Positions 16,865 through 24,876 of a DNA stretch of 64,000 bases are shown piece after piece. A program made the translations under genes and the position numbers. The stretch comes from an uncultured Ruminococcus sp. GTDB taxonomy: Bacteria; Bacillota; Clostridia; Oscillospirales; Ruminococcaceae. The stretch's first letter is position 1, and every line of letters starts with the position of its first letter. The notes beneath the pieces were generated by a model, which saw only the letters and a program-made list of their open reading frames with translations, was not told the DNA's origin and did no database searches. The DNA lies in NCBI RefSeq assembly GCF_934476685.1, contig NZ_CAKSNX010000001.1, positions 186,001 to 250,000 on the forward strand, given 5' to 3'.

Positions 16865-17987
16865 ACTTTTTCCTCCTTGTGAGTAAAGATCCTGTGAGAA
16901 TAAATGCTGCGCAAATTATGAGCAGAGTCACGCTCTTGTGTATATATCTGTCATAGTCGCTGTAAACGTCAAGACAGTAGAATGAATCGGATATGAGCGC
17001 AGCGGGATTTATTTCATTCACCCAAGGAGCTTTTTCAGCGAGTATGGCTTTCATATTTCCCACCATAAGCCCGCTGAGGAAACAGCATATCATTGAGAAT
17101 GCCATTGATATGCCGACCTTTATACCCTCGGACATATTTCCGAATGAGCCAACGAAAAATCCCATTGATACGCCTGTTATTCCGCCTATTATGCCCGAAA
17201 CATATACAAGCGGAAGCCTTGTTCCGAAATCAACCTTCAGTATAAAAGCTATATACGAAACTGAAATGATAACGCATATTGCCTGCACGATGAACGAACC
17301 GATAAGCGCAGCAATTATGCTCACCAGCTTTGGCGTAGGGGAACAGTTCCTCCTTGCGCCGATAGGACTTAAATTCGCCTGATTGTTTATCACAATATGA
17401 AGTCCCGTTATAGAACCAAACAGACCGACCATTGCTATAAGGTTGTAGAAATACGCTGTGTACGGATCGGGATCGCCCTCCGTCAGCGGTATGTTCTCTA
17501 CATATGAACTGCTGTCGCCCAGAACGCTGATAACTTCATTTAGCTTGGCAGGATCGTTCTTTACTGTGTCTGTGATTATCTTCTCCTGCACCATATATTG
17601 TTCAAGAAATGATTTAACTATCGTTTCGTTTGTTCCGCTTTCGCTTGCGACAGTAAGGCTTTTTTCACCGTTTTCAATAAAGATTATGCCTGTTATCTTT
17701 TTGTCTTCAAGCAGTTTCATTGCCTTGTCCTTGTCGGTGTATGTCACCTTCAAAAGCGGCGAGTCGGAACTTTCTATCTCGTCTATAACGCTGTGGAATA
17801 TCTTGTCCTCAGAGGTTTCCACTACCGCAACAGGGACAGTGTCAAAGACTTCGGTCTTATCCCAAAGGTCTGTAAAAACTATCTTGAAAAATGTTCCCAG
17901 CACAATGGGGAAAATGATAAGCCAGACAAGAACGTCTTTTACACGCAGGCTTTGTAAGATCTCGTATTTTAAATTATGCAGGAACAT
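16851..17987 (-). CDS. ABC-2 type permease (first of the pair)
   Basis: The 378-residue permease has the same architecture as its neighbour. One N-terminal segment (VLVWLIIFPIVLGTFFKIVF) is followed by an extracellular domain to about residue 180 and five segments after that, with IGGITGVSMGFFVGSFGN and SMICCFLSGLMVGNMKAI. It starts one base after the ATPase stop codon and is surely co-translated with it. The two permeases probably form a heterodimer. The extracellular domains and the adjoining two-component system suggest export of, or defence against, a peptide or envelope-active compound, but this is inference. Confidence 0.88.
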   Translation of the reverse strand: MFLHNLKYEILQSLRVKDVLVWLIIFPIVLGTFFKIVFTDLWDKTEVFDTVPVAVVETSEDKIFHSVIDEIESSDSPLLKVTYTDKDKAMKLLEDKKITGIIFIENGEKSLTVASESGTNETIVKSFLEQYMVQEKIITDTVKNDPAKLNEVISVLGDSSSYVENIPLTEGDPDPYTAYFYNLIAMVGLFGSITGLHIVINNQANLSPIGARRNCSPTPKLVSIIAALIGSFIVQAICVIISVSYIAFILKVDFGTRLPLVYVSGIIGGITGVSMGFFVGSFGNMSEGIKVGISMAFSMICCFLSGLMVGNMKAILAEKAPWVNEINPAALISDSFYCLDVYSDYDRYIHKSVTLLIICAAFILTGSLLTRRKKYASV

Positions 17988-17988
17988 T

Positions 17989-18978
17989 TTATTCCTCCTT
18001 ATCTCTCAGAGCCTTGCCTGTTATTTCAAGGAACACGTCATTGAGGGTAGGCAGGGTGGTGTAAACTCTTCCGAAGCTGAGGTTGTTCTGCTGGATAATA
18101 TCCAGTATGCGGATAAGGTTGTGCTTTCCGCCCGAACAGTTCACCACAAGCTTGTCATCAGAGAAAACAGCGTCGCTTATATGTGTGAGAGCGGATATCT
18201 CGTCAATAGCGCTCTGCGGTATATCCAGCATTTCGATGGTTATGGTTTCTGTGTTCTTTATCATGCGTTTAAGCTCGTCTGTCGTACCCTCGGCTATCTT
18301 TTTGCCCTTGTCCATTATTGCGATGCGTGTGCATATCTGCTCCACTTCCTCCATATAGTGGGAGGTGTATATTATGGTCGCTCCGTCAGCGTTGAGCTGC
18401 TTTATGCCCTCAAGTATCTTGTTTCTGCTCTGTGGATCGACCGCAACAGTAGGCTCGTCAAGAATGATAAGCTTTGGCTTGTGCGCAATGCCGCAGGCTA
18501 TGTTCAGTCTGCGGAGAAGTCCTCCAGACAGCTTTTTCGGACGAAACTTCTTGAAATCCTCTAACCCCGTAAAAGCGATAGCTTCCTCTACATACTGCGA
18601 GCGCAGCTTTTTGTCACGGATATAAAGTCCGCAGAAGTAGTCTATGTTTTCATAAACGGTCATTTCGTCAAAGACCGCAACGTTCTGCATTATAACGCCT
18701 ATCTCACGCTTTATGTCATAGCTGACAGGAGTCATTTTTTTGCCGAATATCTCTATCGTTCCCTTGTCAAAGGACAAAAGGGAAAGCAGGCAGTTTATAG
18801 TTGTGGTCTTGCCCGAACCGTTCGGTCCGAGAAGTCCGAAGATCTCTCCCTCTTTTATTTCAAGGTCGAAATGGTCTAGGGCAACAAGCTCTTTGTACCG
18901 CTTGACAAGGTTTTCTATTTTCACAACGGTCTTTGAAGATGTGTTTTCTGTGCGTTCTGTATTATTTATTCTCTCCAT
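17989..18978 (-). CDS. ABC exporter ATP-binding protein
   Basis: This 329-residue ATPase powers the two permeases downstream. Walker A is GPNGSGKTT (residues 51-59), the signature LSGGLLRRLNIA, Walker B KLIILDEPT, and the switch histidine lies in YTSHYMEEVEQ. The C-terminal 100 residues follow the DrrA-type regulatory extension common in ABC-2 exporters. GGAGGAAA lies just before the ATG. It is the first gene of a minus-strand operon divergent from the histidine kinase. A TATAAT lies on the minus strand at 19028-19033, but I see no good -35 for it. Confidence 0.93.
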   Translation of the reverse strand: MERINNTERTENTSSKTVVKIENLVKRYKELVALDHFDLEIKEGEIFGLLGPNGSGKTTTINCLLSLLSFDKGTIEIFGKKMTPVSYDIKREIGVIMQNVAVFDEMTVYENIDYFCGLYIRDKKLRSQYVEEAIAFTGLEDFKKFRPKKLSGGLLRRLNIACGIAHKPKLIILDEPTVAVDPQSRNKILEGIKQLNADGATIIYTSHYMEEVEQICTRIAIMDKGKKIAEGTTDELKRMIKNTETITIEMLDIPQSAIDEISALTHISDAVFSDDKLVVNCSGGKHNLIRILDIIQQNNLSFGRVYTTLPTLNDVFLEITGKALRDKEE

Positions 18979-19084
18979 AGTCTTTCCTCCATAGCTTTGA
19001 TGTTGTTCGTTATTTCGTTATGATACTATTATAATACATTGCGTCCATTTTCGCCAGTGTCTTTAGTCAGTATATAATGTGACA

Positions 19085-19104
19085 TTTGTCATGATCTTTG
19101 TCAT
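19085..19104. promoter_or_regulatory. Direct repeat TTTGTCAT x2, candidate response-regulator site
   Basis: TTTGTCAT occurs at 19085-19092 and again at 19097-19104, a 12-bp period, within the divergent intergenic region and about 25 bases upstream of the kinase promoter. NarL-type regulators often bind such repeats. The site could control both transcription units. Confidence 0.45.
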
Positions 19105-19129
19105 ATCGGCATATCATAGCGTTTTGTTC

Positions 19130-19158
19130 TTGAAAATCAGGGTGCGCTGTGATATAAT
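19130..19158 (+). promoter_or_regulatory. Sigma-A promoter of the histidine kinase gene
   Basis: TTGAAA at 19130-19135 and TATAAT at 19153-19158 are separated by 17 bases, ending 35 bases before the start codon. Confidence 0.8.
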
Positions 19159-19193
19159 TGATTTAATATAGTTTATGGAAAGAGGGGGAGAGG

Positions 19194-20294
19194 TTGAAGA
19201 TACTTGCGGATAAAGTTGCGCTGATGCTGCTTTGCATTATAATAAGTTCACTTGACGGCAGAACTTCTGTGCCTGTTATCGTGCTGCTGATCTCGGTATG
19301 TGCGTCTGCTGCGGCGCAGCTGATGTCGGAAAAAAAGCAACATGGTGAGATCGTTTTGCTCGGCTGTTCGGTAATGTGCATATTTGTTCCCGAATTTGTC
19401 TATGCCGCCCCTCTGATGATATATGACGGAGTGTACTGTAAAAAGTGGTGGCTTTGTATCCCCTGCGCAGGTGCGGCATTCAGCCTTTCGCAGTTCAGCA
19501 CAACGCAGATATGCCTTATCATTGCAGGTGGATATATGGCGGCTGTGCTTGCCATGAGGACAAAAGCTGTGAATATTCTGTCAGGCAAGCTGCATGATAT
19601 AAGAGATACGGCGGCGGAGAAAAATGCTGCGCTGGAGCTTAAAAACAAGCGTCTTGCTGAGGTGCAGGATAATGAGATATATCTCGCCACCCTCAACGAG
19701 CGAAACCGCATAGCGAGGGAGATACACGACAACGTTGGGCATATGCTCACAAGGTCTATTTTGCAGGCAGGTGCATTGAAGATAATAAACAAGGATAAGG
19801 AGCTTGACGAGCCTATCGAGAGCCTGAAAGAAACCCTTGATACAGCTATGACGAGCATACGCAGGAGCGTTCACGATCTCCATGATGATTCCATAGACCT
19901 TGAACAGTCGGTGAGGGAATGCATAAAAACTGCCGATACAGGCTTTGATGTGAATTTAGATTACGATATGGGCGACAGCCGCAGTGTTCCGAAGGATATA
20001 AAACTTTGTATGATAGGCATAGTCAAAGAGGGGCTTTCAAATATCGTAAGGCATTCAAAAGGCGACAGCGTGAAGATCGTCATAAGGGAACACCCAGCGT
20101 TCTATCAGCTTGCGGTGGAGGATAACGGCGAATGCAGCAGCGGTCTGGCGGATATGCTTGAAAATGACAGCGTAGCCTGCGGCATAGGCATAGCGAATAT
20201 GAAGGAGCGTGTTAAAAGCGTAAACGGTCTGATAAGATTTTCCGCAGGAGAAAACGGGTTCAGGATATTTATGTCCGCACCAAAACAGATATAA
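19194..20294 (+). CDS. NarX/DesK-type sensor histidine kinase
   Basis: This membrane kinase has about four to five hydrophobic segments in residues 1-120 and a coiled linker (about 125-165). The HisKA_3 phosphoacceptor motif is RNRIAREIHDNVGHML with His178, and the C-terminal ATPase domain contains VKEGLSNIVRHSKG (N box) and GIGIANMKERVKSV. There is no large sensory domain, so it likely senses within or at the membrane. The start is TTG, six bases after an AGGGGG-type site. It pairs with the response regulator 20 bases downstream and is divergent from the ABC exporter, its probable target. Confidence 0.92.
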   Translation: MKILADKVALMLLCIIISSLDGRTSVPVIVLLISVCASAAAQLMSEKKQHGEIVLLGCSVMCIFVPEFVYAAPLMIYDGVYCKKWWLCIPCAGAAFSLSQFSTTQICLIIAGGYMAAVLAMRTKAVNILSGKLHDIRDTAAEKNAALELKNKRLAEVQDNEIYLATLNERNRIAREIHDNVGHMLTRSILQAGALKIINKDKELDEPIESLKETLDTAMTSIRRSVHDLHDDSIDLEQSVRECIKTADTGFDVNLDYDMGDSRSVPKDIKLCMIGIVKEGLSNIVRHSKGDSVKIVIREHPAFYQLAVEDNGECSSGLADMLENDSVACGIGIANMKERVKSVNGLIRFSAGENGFRIFMSAPKQI

Positions 20295-20314
20295 CGAAAG
20301 ACAGGAGAAAATAT

Positions 20315-20953
20315 ATGGCAGAAAAAATAAGGGTGGTTCTTATAGATGACGACAAGCTTGTGGCTTTGTCCCTTAAAACTATTCTGGAAAGCACAGGGAA
20401 GATAGAAGTAATAGGTTCGGGCGCAAGCGGGAATGAGGCGATAGAGCTTTACGGCAGCCTTCTGCCCGACGTTATGCTTATGGATATAAGAATGAACGGT
20501 ATGACGGGCATAGAGGCTGGCGAGATCATTCTCAGAACTAACCCCGACGCAAGGATATTATACCTCACCACATTTTCAGATGATGAGTATATAGTCAAGG
20601 CTCTGAGCATCGGCGCAAAGGGATATATACTGAAACAGGACTTTGAGGGGATATGCCCTGCGCTGGAGGCTGTGATGAAAGGGCAGAGCGTTTTCGGCGA
20701 GCAGATAGTGAGCAAGCTGCCGGTGCTGATGAAGAGCAAGCCGAAGCTTGACCATGAAAGATACGGCATAACGGAAAAGGAAATGGAACTTATCGAACTA
20801 GTGGCGGAGGGACTGAGCAACAAGGAGATAGCGGCGGAACTTTATCTCAGCGAGGGAACGGTGAGGAACTATCTCAGTGCCGTTCTGGAAAAGCTTGACC
20901 TCCGTGACAGAACTCAGCTTGCGGTGTTCTATTATACAAAGCTTGCAGAGTGA
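20315..20953 (+). CDS. NarL/LuxR-family response regulator
   Basis: The 212-residue regulator has a receiver domain (acidic pocket DDDK at 11-14, phosphoacceptor Asp57 in LLPDVMLMDIRMNG, Lys in GYILKQD). Its C-terminal LuxR helix-turn-helix reads TEKEMELIELVAEGLSNKEI, then ELYLSEGTVRNYL. It is the natural partner of the kinase just upstream and probably binds the divergent region with the TTTGTCAT repeats. No clear terminator is seen after it; the S10 promoter begins about 120 bases downstream. Confidence 0.94.
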   Translation: MAEKIRVVLIDDDKLVALSLKTILESTGKIEVIGSGASGNEAIELYGSLLPDVMLMDIRMNGMTGIEAGEIILRTNPDARILYLTTFSDDEYIVKALSIGAKGYILKQDFEGICPALEAVMKGQSVFGEQIVSKLPVLMKSKPKLDHERYGITEKEMELIELVAEGLSNKEIAAELYLSEGTVRNYLSAVLEKLDLRDRTQLAVFYYTKLAE

Positions 20954-21075
20954 TCTGTATGTATATATATTATAATAGTATAGGCAGTCAGCGGCAGTTA
21001 AATTAGTTGTGCAAAGTGCATAGAAAATTGCTTTGAAACTGATAAAAATTCTATATAAGAAATTTTGCAAAAAGC

Positions 21076-21104
21076 TTGCAAACGGGGTATTTATAGTGTA
21101 TAAT
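21076..21104 (+). promoter_or_regulatory. Sigma-A promoter of the S10-spc-alpha operon
   Basis: TTGCAA at 21076-21081 and TATAAT at 21099-21104 are separated by 17 bases. Transcription would start near 21111, leaving a leader of about 415 nt. Confidence 0.82.
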
Positions 21105-21321
21105 AATACTTGCGTGACTGCACAGTGTATATTTTGAGTATACACACGATATGCGATGAAGTGAAAGGTTGCTGACGGTCTGTCAGGTAATTTTCACCGA
21201 GTATGTCCGATTTTAAACCGGGCGACTGTAATACTGAACACGGTATGTGTTATGCTGCTTGCGAGGGATGGATTATGTCTGTCTTTTAGCGTAATGCATA
21301 ATGCTGAGTGTCTGATTTCGG

Positions 21322-21354
21322 TCCGGAACCGCTGATGCGGATTCGGAATTTTTT
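21322..21354 (+). terminator. Attenuator-like intrinsic terminator in the S10 leader
   Basis: TCCGGAACCGC pairs with GCGGATTCGGA (one mismatch and one G-U pair, loop TGAT) and is followed by six T residues at 21349-21354. It sits about 210 nt into the leader and well before rpsJ, so transcription of 16 kb of ribosomal genes must read through it. Confidence 0.7.
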
Positions 21355-21411
21355 ATAGAAAATCAGGGAACACACGGCGGTGTGTAGAGTATAACAGATG
21401 GTTTCGAGCCT

Positions 21412-21517
21412 GTCAATTGCACAAGCGGTTGACTCCAGAGAAAATGTTGATTGTTTGTGCAATTGACTGAGGCTGAGGAACCTGCCCCCTAAAACTTTTT
21501 AATATTGCACAAGGAGG
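21412..21517 (+). promoter_or_regulatory. Alternative pairings next to the rpsJ ribosome-binding site
   Basis: GTCAATTGCACAA (21412-21424) is perfectly complementary to TTGTGCAATTGAC (21455-21467). The first nine bases of that second arm are also perfectly complementary to ATTGCACAA (21504-21512), which runs into the Shine-Dalgarno AAGGAGG (21511-21517). The middle arm cannot pair with both, so the leader can exist in two forms, one leaving the ribosome site free and one partly masking it. Confidence 0.6.
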
Positions 21518-21525
21518 CGATTTAA

Positions 21526-21840
21526 GTGGCAGTCAATGAGAAAATCAGAATCAAGATCAAGGGTTATGAGCATGCAGTTGTAGACGCTGCGGCAGCTAAG
21601 ATTGTTGATGCGGTCAAGCGTTCAGGCGCACAGGTATCGGGTCCTATCCCGCTCCCTACTAACAAGGAAGTAATCACTATCCTCAGAGCCGTACACAAGT
21701 ACAAGGACAGCCGTGAGCAGTTTGAAATGAGAACTCATAAGAGACTTATCGATGTGATCAGACCTACAAAGGAAACTACATCAGCTCTTGAAAATCTTGA
21801 ACTTCCTGCTGGTGTAAACATTGTTATGGAGATCAAGTAA
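21526..21840 (+). CDS. rpsJ: 30S ribosomal protein S10
   Basis: S10 (104 residues) is a small-subunit head protein that also acts as NusE in transcription antitermination. The protein shows IRIKIKGYEHAVVDAAA, SGPIPLPTNKE and the typical FEMRTHKRLIDV. The start is GTG, 8 bases after AAGGAGG. It is the first gene of the S10-spc-alpha operon and lies directly behind the regulatory leader. Confidence 0.98.
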   Translation: MAVNEKIRIKIKGYEHAVVDAAAAKIVDAVKRSGAQVSGPIPLPTNKEVITILRAVHKYKDSREQFEMRTHKRLIDVIRPTKETTSALENLELPAGVNIVMEIK

Positions 21841-21849
21841 TCTCCAAAT

Positions 21850-21867
21850 GAGATCACAGGTGATCTC
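21850..21867 (+). other. Hairpin between rpsJ and rplC
   Basis: GAGATCAC-AG-GTGATCTC is a perfect 8-bp inverted repeat 9 bases past the rpsJ stop. A second hairpin GTTGGC-AGA-GCCAAC follows near 21893-21907, before the rplC ribosome-binding site. They may be processing or stability elements. Confidence 0.5.
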
Positions 21868-21932
21868 AAAAATCAATGTACACGCAGGTCATGTTGGCAG
21901 AGCCAACCAATAACCAATAGGAGGAAATGAAA

Positions 21933-22568
21933 ATGCAGAAGGGTATCATCGGAAAGAAAATCGGTATGACACAGATTTTCGATGAAGCAGGAAAAGTTGT
22001 TCCTGTAACAGTTGTTGAAGCTGGTCCTTGCGTAGTTGTTCAGAAGAAGACTGTTGAAAACGACGGTTACGAAGCTGTACAGCTGGGCTACGGCGATATC
22101 AGAGCCAAGAGGGTAAACAAGCCTCTCCAGGGTCACTTCAAGAAGGCTGACGTTGCTATGAAGAGAACTCTTAAGGAGTTCAGACTTGCTGACATCTCAG
22201 CGATCAACGTAGGCGACGTAGTTAAGGCTGACATCTTTGCTGAAGGCGACATCGTTGATGTAAGCGGTACAAGCAAGGGTCACGGTTTTTCAGGTACTAT
22301 CAAGCGTCATAACAACGCTAGACTTAAGGAAACTCATGGTACAGGTCCTGTACACAGACACGCAGGTTCTATGGGCGCTTGCTCATCACCATCAAGAATC
22401 TTTAAGGGCAAGGGTATGCCTGGTCAGTACGGTAACACAAAGGTTACTGTTCAGAACCTTACTATCGTTAAGGTTGACGCAGAAAATAATCTTATCGCAA
22501 TCAAGGGCGCAATTCCAGGACCTAAGAACGGTACTGTAACAATTGCAGACTGCGTTAAGAAGGCTTAG
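21933..22568 (+). CDS. rplC: 50S ribosomal protein L3
   Basis: L3 is an early-assembly protein of the large subunit near the peptidyl transferase centre. The protein begins MQKGIIGKKIGMTQIFDEAG and contains HGTGPVHRHAGSMGACSSPS and GKGMPGQYGN, the conserved loop methylated in some bacteria. I place the start at 21933, 8 bases after AGGAGG (21919-21924); an ATG at 21927 is too close to that site. It is 211 residues. Confidence 0.98.
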   Translation: MQKGIIGKKIGMTQIFDEAGKVVPVTVVEAGPCVVVQKKTVENDGYEAVQLGYGDIRAKRVNKPLQGHFKKADVAMKRTLKEFRLADISAINVGDVVKADIFAEGDIVDVSGTSKGHGFSGTIKRHNNARLKETHGTGPVHRHAGSMGACSSPSRIFKGKGMPGQYGNTKVTVQNLTIVKVDAENNLIAIKGAIPGPKNGTVTIADCVKKA

Positions 22569-22588
22569 TGGAAGGAGGATATATAACT

Positions 22589-23212
22589 ATGTCACAGATT
22601 TCAGTATTTGATATGACAGGCAAAAAAGTAGCCGACACTGAGCTTAACGACGCTATTTTCGGTATTGAGCCGAACACAGCGGTAATGCACGCAATGGTAG
22701 TTAATTATCTCGCTAATCAGAGACAGGGCACACAGTCAACTCTCACCAGAACAGAGGTAAGAGGCGGCGGAAGAAAGCCTTGGAGACAGAAGGGTACAGG
22801 TCACGCTAGACAGGGTTCTATCAGAGCTCCTCAGTGGGTTCACGGCGGAATCGCTCTCGGTCCTAAGCCAAGAGATTACAGCTACTCACTTAATAAGAAG
22901 GAAAGAAGACTTGCTATGAAGTCTGCACTTTCCACAAAGGTCATCGACAATAACATCGTTGTTGTAGACGCTATCAAGTCTGACGAGTACAAGACCAAGG
23001 TCATGGTCGATATGCTCAAGGCACTTGGCGCAGAGGGCAAGGCTCTCATCGTTACATCAGAGAACGACGCTAAGGTTATCAAGAGCGCTGCAAACATCCC
23101 TGGTGTTAAGACAGCAACAGTAAATACTCTCAGTGTTTACGACATTCTGAACTACGATAAGTTCATCGTTTCTTCAGAGGCTGTAAAGAAGATTGAGGAG
23201 GTTTACGCATAA
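22589..23212 (+). CDS. rplD: 50S ribosomal protein L4
   Basis: L4 is a large-subunit protein lining the exit tunnel and, in E. coli, the autoregulator of the S10 operon. The protein begins MSQISVFDMTGKKVADTEL and carries the tunnel loop TRTEVRGGGRKPWRQKGTGH. GGAAGGAGG lies about 11 bases before the ATG at 22589; an upstream GTG in frame has no such site. L4 is the obvious candidate ligand for the structured leader upstream of rpsJ. Confidence 0.98.
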   Translation: MSQISVFDMTGKKVADTELNDAIFGIEPNTAVMHAMVVNYLANQRQGTQSTLTRTEVRGGGRKPWRQKGTGHARQGSIRAPQWVHGGIALGPKPRDYSYSLNKKERRLAMKSALSTKVIDNNIVVVDAIKSDEYKTKVMVDMLKALGAEGKALIVTSENDAKVIKSAANIPGVKTATVNTLSVYDILNYDKFIVSSEAVKKIEEVYA

Positions 23213-23502
23213 TGAAAACTGCTCATGATATTATTATAAAGCCGGTAATCACAGAGGATTCAATGGAAAGACTACAGAACGGCAAGTATACTTTCAAGGT
23301 CGCTAAGGACGCTAACAAGGTTGAGATCGCTAAGGCTATCGAAGAGATCTTTGATGTTAAGGTAGCTAAGGTAAACACAATGAGCGTTAAGGGTAAGGAA
23401 AAGAGAATGGGCAGATATGCCGGTTTCCGTCCTGACTGGAAGAAAGCGATCGTTACTCTTGAGGGTGACAAGACTATCGAATTCTTCGATGGTATGTACT
23501 AA
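23212..23502 (+). CDS. rplW: 50S ribosomal protein L23
   Basis: L23 (96 residues) sits at the tunnel exit and docks trigger factor and SRP. It has the typical start DIIIKPVITEDSME, then GKYTFKVAKDANKVEIAKAIEEIF and the C-terminal GRYAGFRPDWKKAIVTL. The start codon overlaps the rplD stop by one base (TAATG), with GAGGAGG upstream. The next gene is unusually far away (217 bases). Confidence 0.98.
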   Translation: MKTAHDIIIKPVITEDSMERLQNGKYTFKVAKDANKVEIAKAIEEIFDVKVAKVNTMSVKGKEKRMGRYAGFRPDWKKAIVTLEGDKTIEFFDGMY

Positions 23503-23719
23503 TAAGCTTCTTTAAAAGAAACTTTTCCCTCTAAAAGAGGTGCAGGATATCCTGCATTTCTCCGCACACCAGTCGCTTTAACCGAGATTTGTGCGGAAAG
23601 GCTCTGCGAGGCGGCGAGGACCGCTTGCTAACGATCCGCAGGGCGTAAGTATGGAAGGGCACTTGGCTGGAAACAGCTTTGACCTTTTCGCAAAACTCAG
23701 ATTAAGGAGTGAATTTATA
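23503..23719 (+). other. Structured 217-nt spacer between rplW and rplB
   Basis: Every other gap in the S10 part of this operon is 100 bases or less. This one contains the perfect 16-bp palindrome TGCAGGATATCCTGCA (23541-23556), a CTCTAAAAGAG hairpin before it, and an 8-bp stem TCCGCACA / TGTGCGGA (23561-23568 with 23590-23597), followed by GC-rich sequence. It reads open in the rplB frame, but no ribosome-binding site supports an N-terminal extension. It may be an RNA element or an old insertion. Confidence 0.55.
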
Positions 23720-24553
23720 ATGGCAATAAAGAGCTATAAGCCTACGACTCCGGGTAGAAGAGGTATGACAGTTACCGATTATTCCGGTCTCTCAAAGGTT
23801 GCTCCATGCAAATCTCTTCTCGAACCAAACAAGAAGAAGTCGGGAAGAAACAGCTACGGTAGAATCACAGTTCGTCACAGAGGCGGCGGAGTAAGAAGAA
23901 AATACCGTGTAATTGACTTTAAGAGAAACAAGCTCGACATGAACGCAACAGTTCTTACGATCGAGTACGATCCAAACCGTTCAGCTTTCATCGCTCTCGT
24001 TCAGTACGAGGACGGCGAAAAGAGATATATCATCGCACCTAACGGTCTTTCAGTAGGCGATGTAGTAAGATCTGGTGCAGACGCAGACATCAAGCCTGGT
24101 AACGCACTTGCACTTGCAAACATCCCTGTTGGTACTTTCATTCACAACATTGAGCTTTATCCTGGCAAGGGCGCACAGCTCGTTCGTTCAGCCGGTAACA
24201 TGGCTCAGCTTATGGGTAAGGAAGGCAATTACGCACTTGTAAGACTTCCTTCAGGCGAAATGAGAAAGATCCCTGTAAACTGCATGGCTTCAATCGGTCA
24301 GGTAGGAAACATCGATCACGAGAACGTTAATATCGGTAAGGCAGGAAGAAAGCGCCACATGGGCTGGAGACCTACTGTAAGAGGTTCTGTAATGAACCCA
24401 TGCGATCACCCACACGGTGGTGGTGAAGGTAAGTCACCTGTTGGTCGTCCATCACCTGTTACACCTTGGGGCAAGCCGACAATGGGATACAAGACCCGTG
24501 CTAAGCATCATCGCTCCGATAAGTTTATCGTAAAGCGCAGAAACGGCAAGTAA
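23720..24553 (+). CDS. rplB: 50S ribosomal protein L2
   Basis: L2 is a core large-subunit protein next to the peptidyl transferase centre. The protein begins MAIKSYKPTTPGRRGMTVTD and has GRNSYGRITVRHRGGG, HNIELYPGKGAQLVRSAG and the conserved histidine region NPCDHPHGGGEGKSPVG. Its 277 residues are the normal length. The start at 23720 follows AAGGAGTG; the frame is open upstream to 23591, but that part is not L2-like. Confidence 0.98.
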   Translation: MAIKSYKPTTPGRRGMTVTDYSGLSKVAPCKSLLEPNKKKSGRNSYGRITVRHRGGGVRRKYRVIDFKRNKLDMNATVLTIEYDPNRSAFIALVQYEDGEKRYIIAPNGLSVGDVVRSGADADIKPGNALALANIPVGTFIHNIELYPGKGAQLVRSAGNMAQLMGKEGNYALVRLPSGEMRKIPVNCMASIGQVGNIDHENVNIGKAGRKRHMGWRPTVRGSVMNPCDHPHGGGEGKSPVGRPSPVTPWGKPTMGYKTRAKHHRSDKFIVKRRNGK

Positions 24554-24575
24554 GCTGAAAGGAGGCAGATGATAA

Positions 24576-24857
24576 ATGGGCAGAAGTGTCAAGAAGGGCC
24601 CTTACGTTCAGGAGGCTCTTATGAAGAGAGTTATCGCTATGAATGAGGCCGGAGAAAAGAAGGTTCTTAAGACCTGGAGCAGAGCTTCAACAATATTCCC
24701 CGATTTCGTAGGTCACACATTTGCAGTTCATGACGGACGCAAGCACGTTCCTGTTTATGTAACTGAAGATATGGTAGGTCACAAGCTTGGTGAATTTGCA
24801 CCGACCAGAACATACAAGGGTCACGCAGGTTCAAAGACCTCAAATAACGGTAAGTAG
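24576..24857 (+). CDS. rpsS: 30S ribosomal protein S19
   Basis: S19 (93 residues) is in the head of the small subunit near the A-site finger. It shows MGRSVKKGPYVQEALMKRV, then KTWSRASTIFPDFVGHTFAVH and LGEFAPTRTYKGHAG. AAAGGAGG precedes the ATG. It lies 22 bases after rplB and 19 bases before rplV. Confidence 0.98.
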   Translation: MGRSVKKGPYVQEALMKRVIAMNEAGEKKVLKTWSRASTIFPDFVGHTFAVHDGRKHVPVYVTEDMVGHKLGEFAPTRTYKGHAGSKTSNNGK

Positions 24858-24876
24858 TGCGGAAGGAGGAATACAA

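Larger units (their letters stand above)
21111..21525 (+). promoter_or_regulatory. Long structured leader of the S10 operon
   Basis: No gene lies here. The leader opens with a 7-bp hairpin GTGTATA/TATACAC (21125-21145). It then holds a purine-rich block (GAAGTGAAAGGTTGCTGA), an intrinsic terminator (21322-21354), a hairpin CACAC-GGCG-GTGTG (21371-21384) and a 13-bp stem near the end. Ribosomal-protein operons are commonly autoregulated by a product protein binding such a leader; L4 does so in the S10 operon of E. coli. I cannot assign the ligand here. Confidence 0.7.

Noticed and set aside
21111..21525. A known metabolite riboswitch or T-box in the S10 leader
   Set aside because: I could not find T-box (TGGNACCGCG), SAM, TPP or other named consensus elements; ribosomal-protein autoregulation is the simpler reading.
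23591..23719. N-terminal extension of L2 from an upstream start at 23591
   Set aside because: The extra residues are not L2-like, there is no ribosome-binding site, and AAGGAG stands correctly before the canonical MAIKSYKP start at 23720.
24787..24876. Upstream start for L22 inside rpsS
   Set aside because: The added residues are not L22-like, and GGAAGGAGG precedes the canonical start at 24877.
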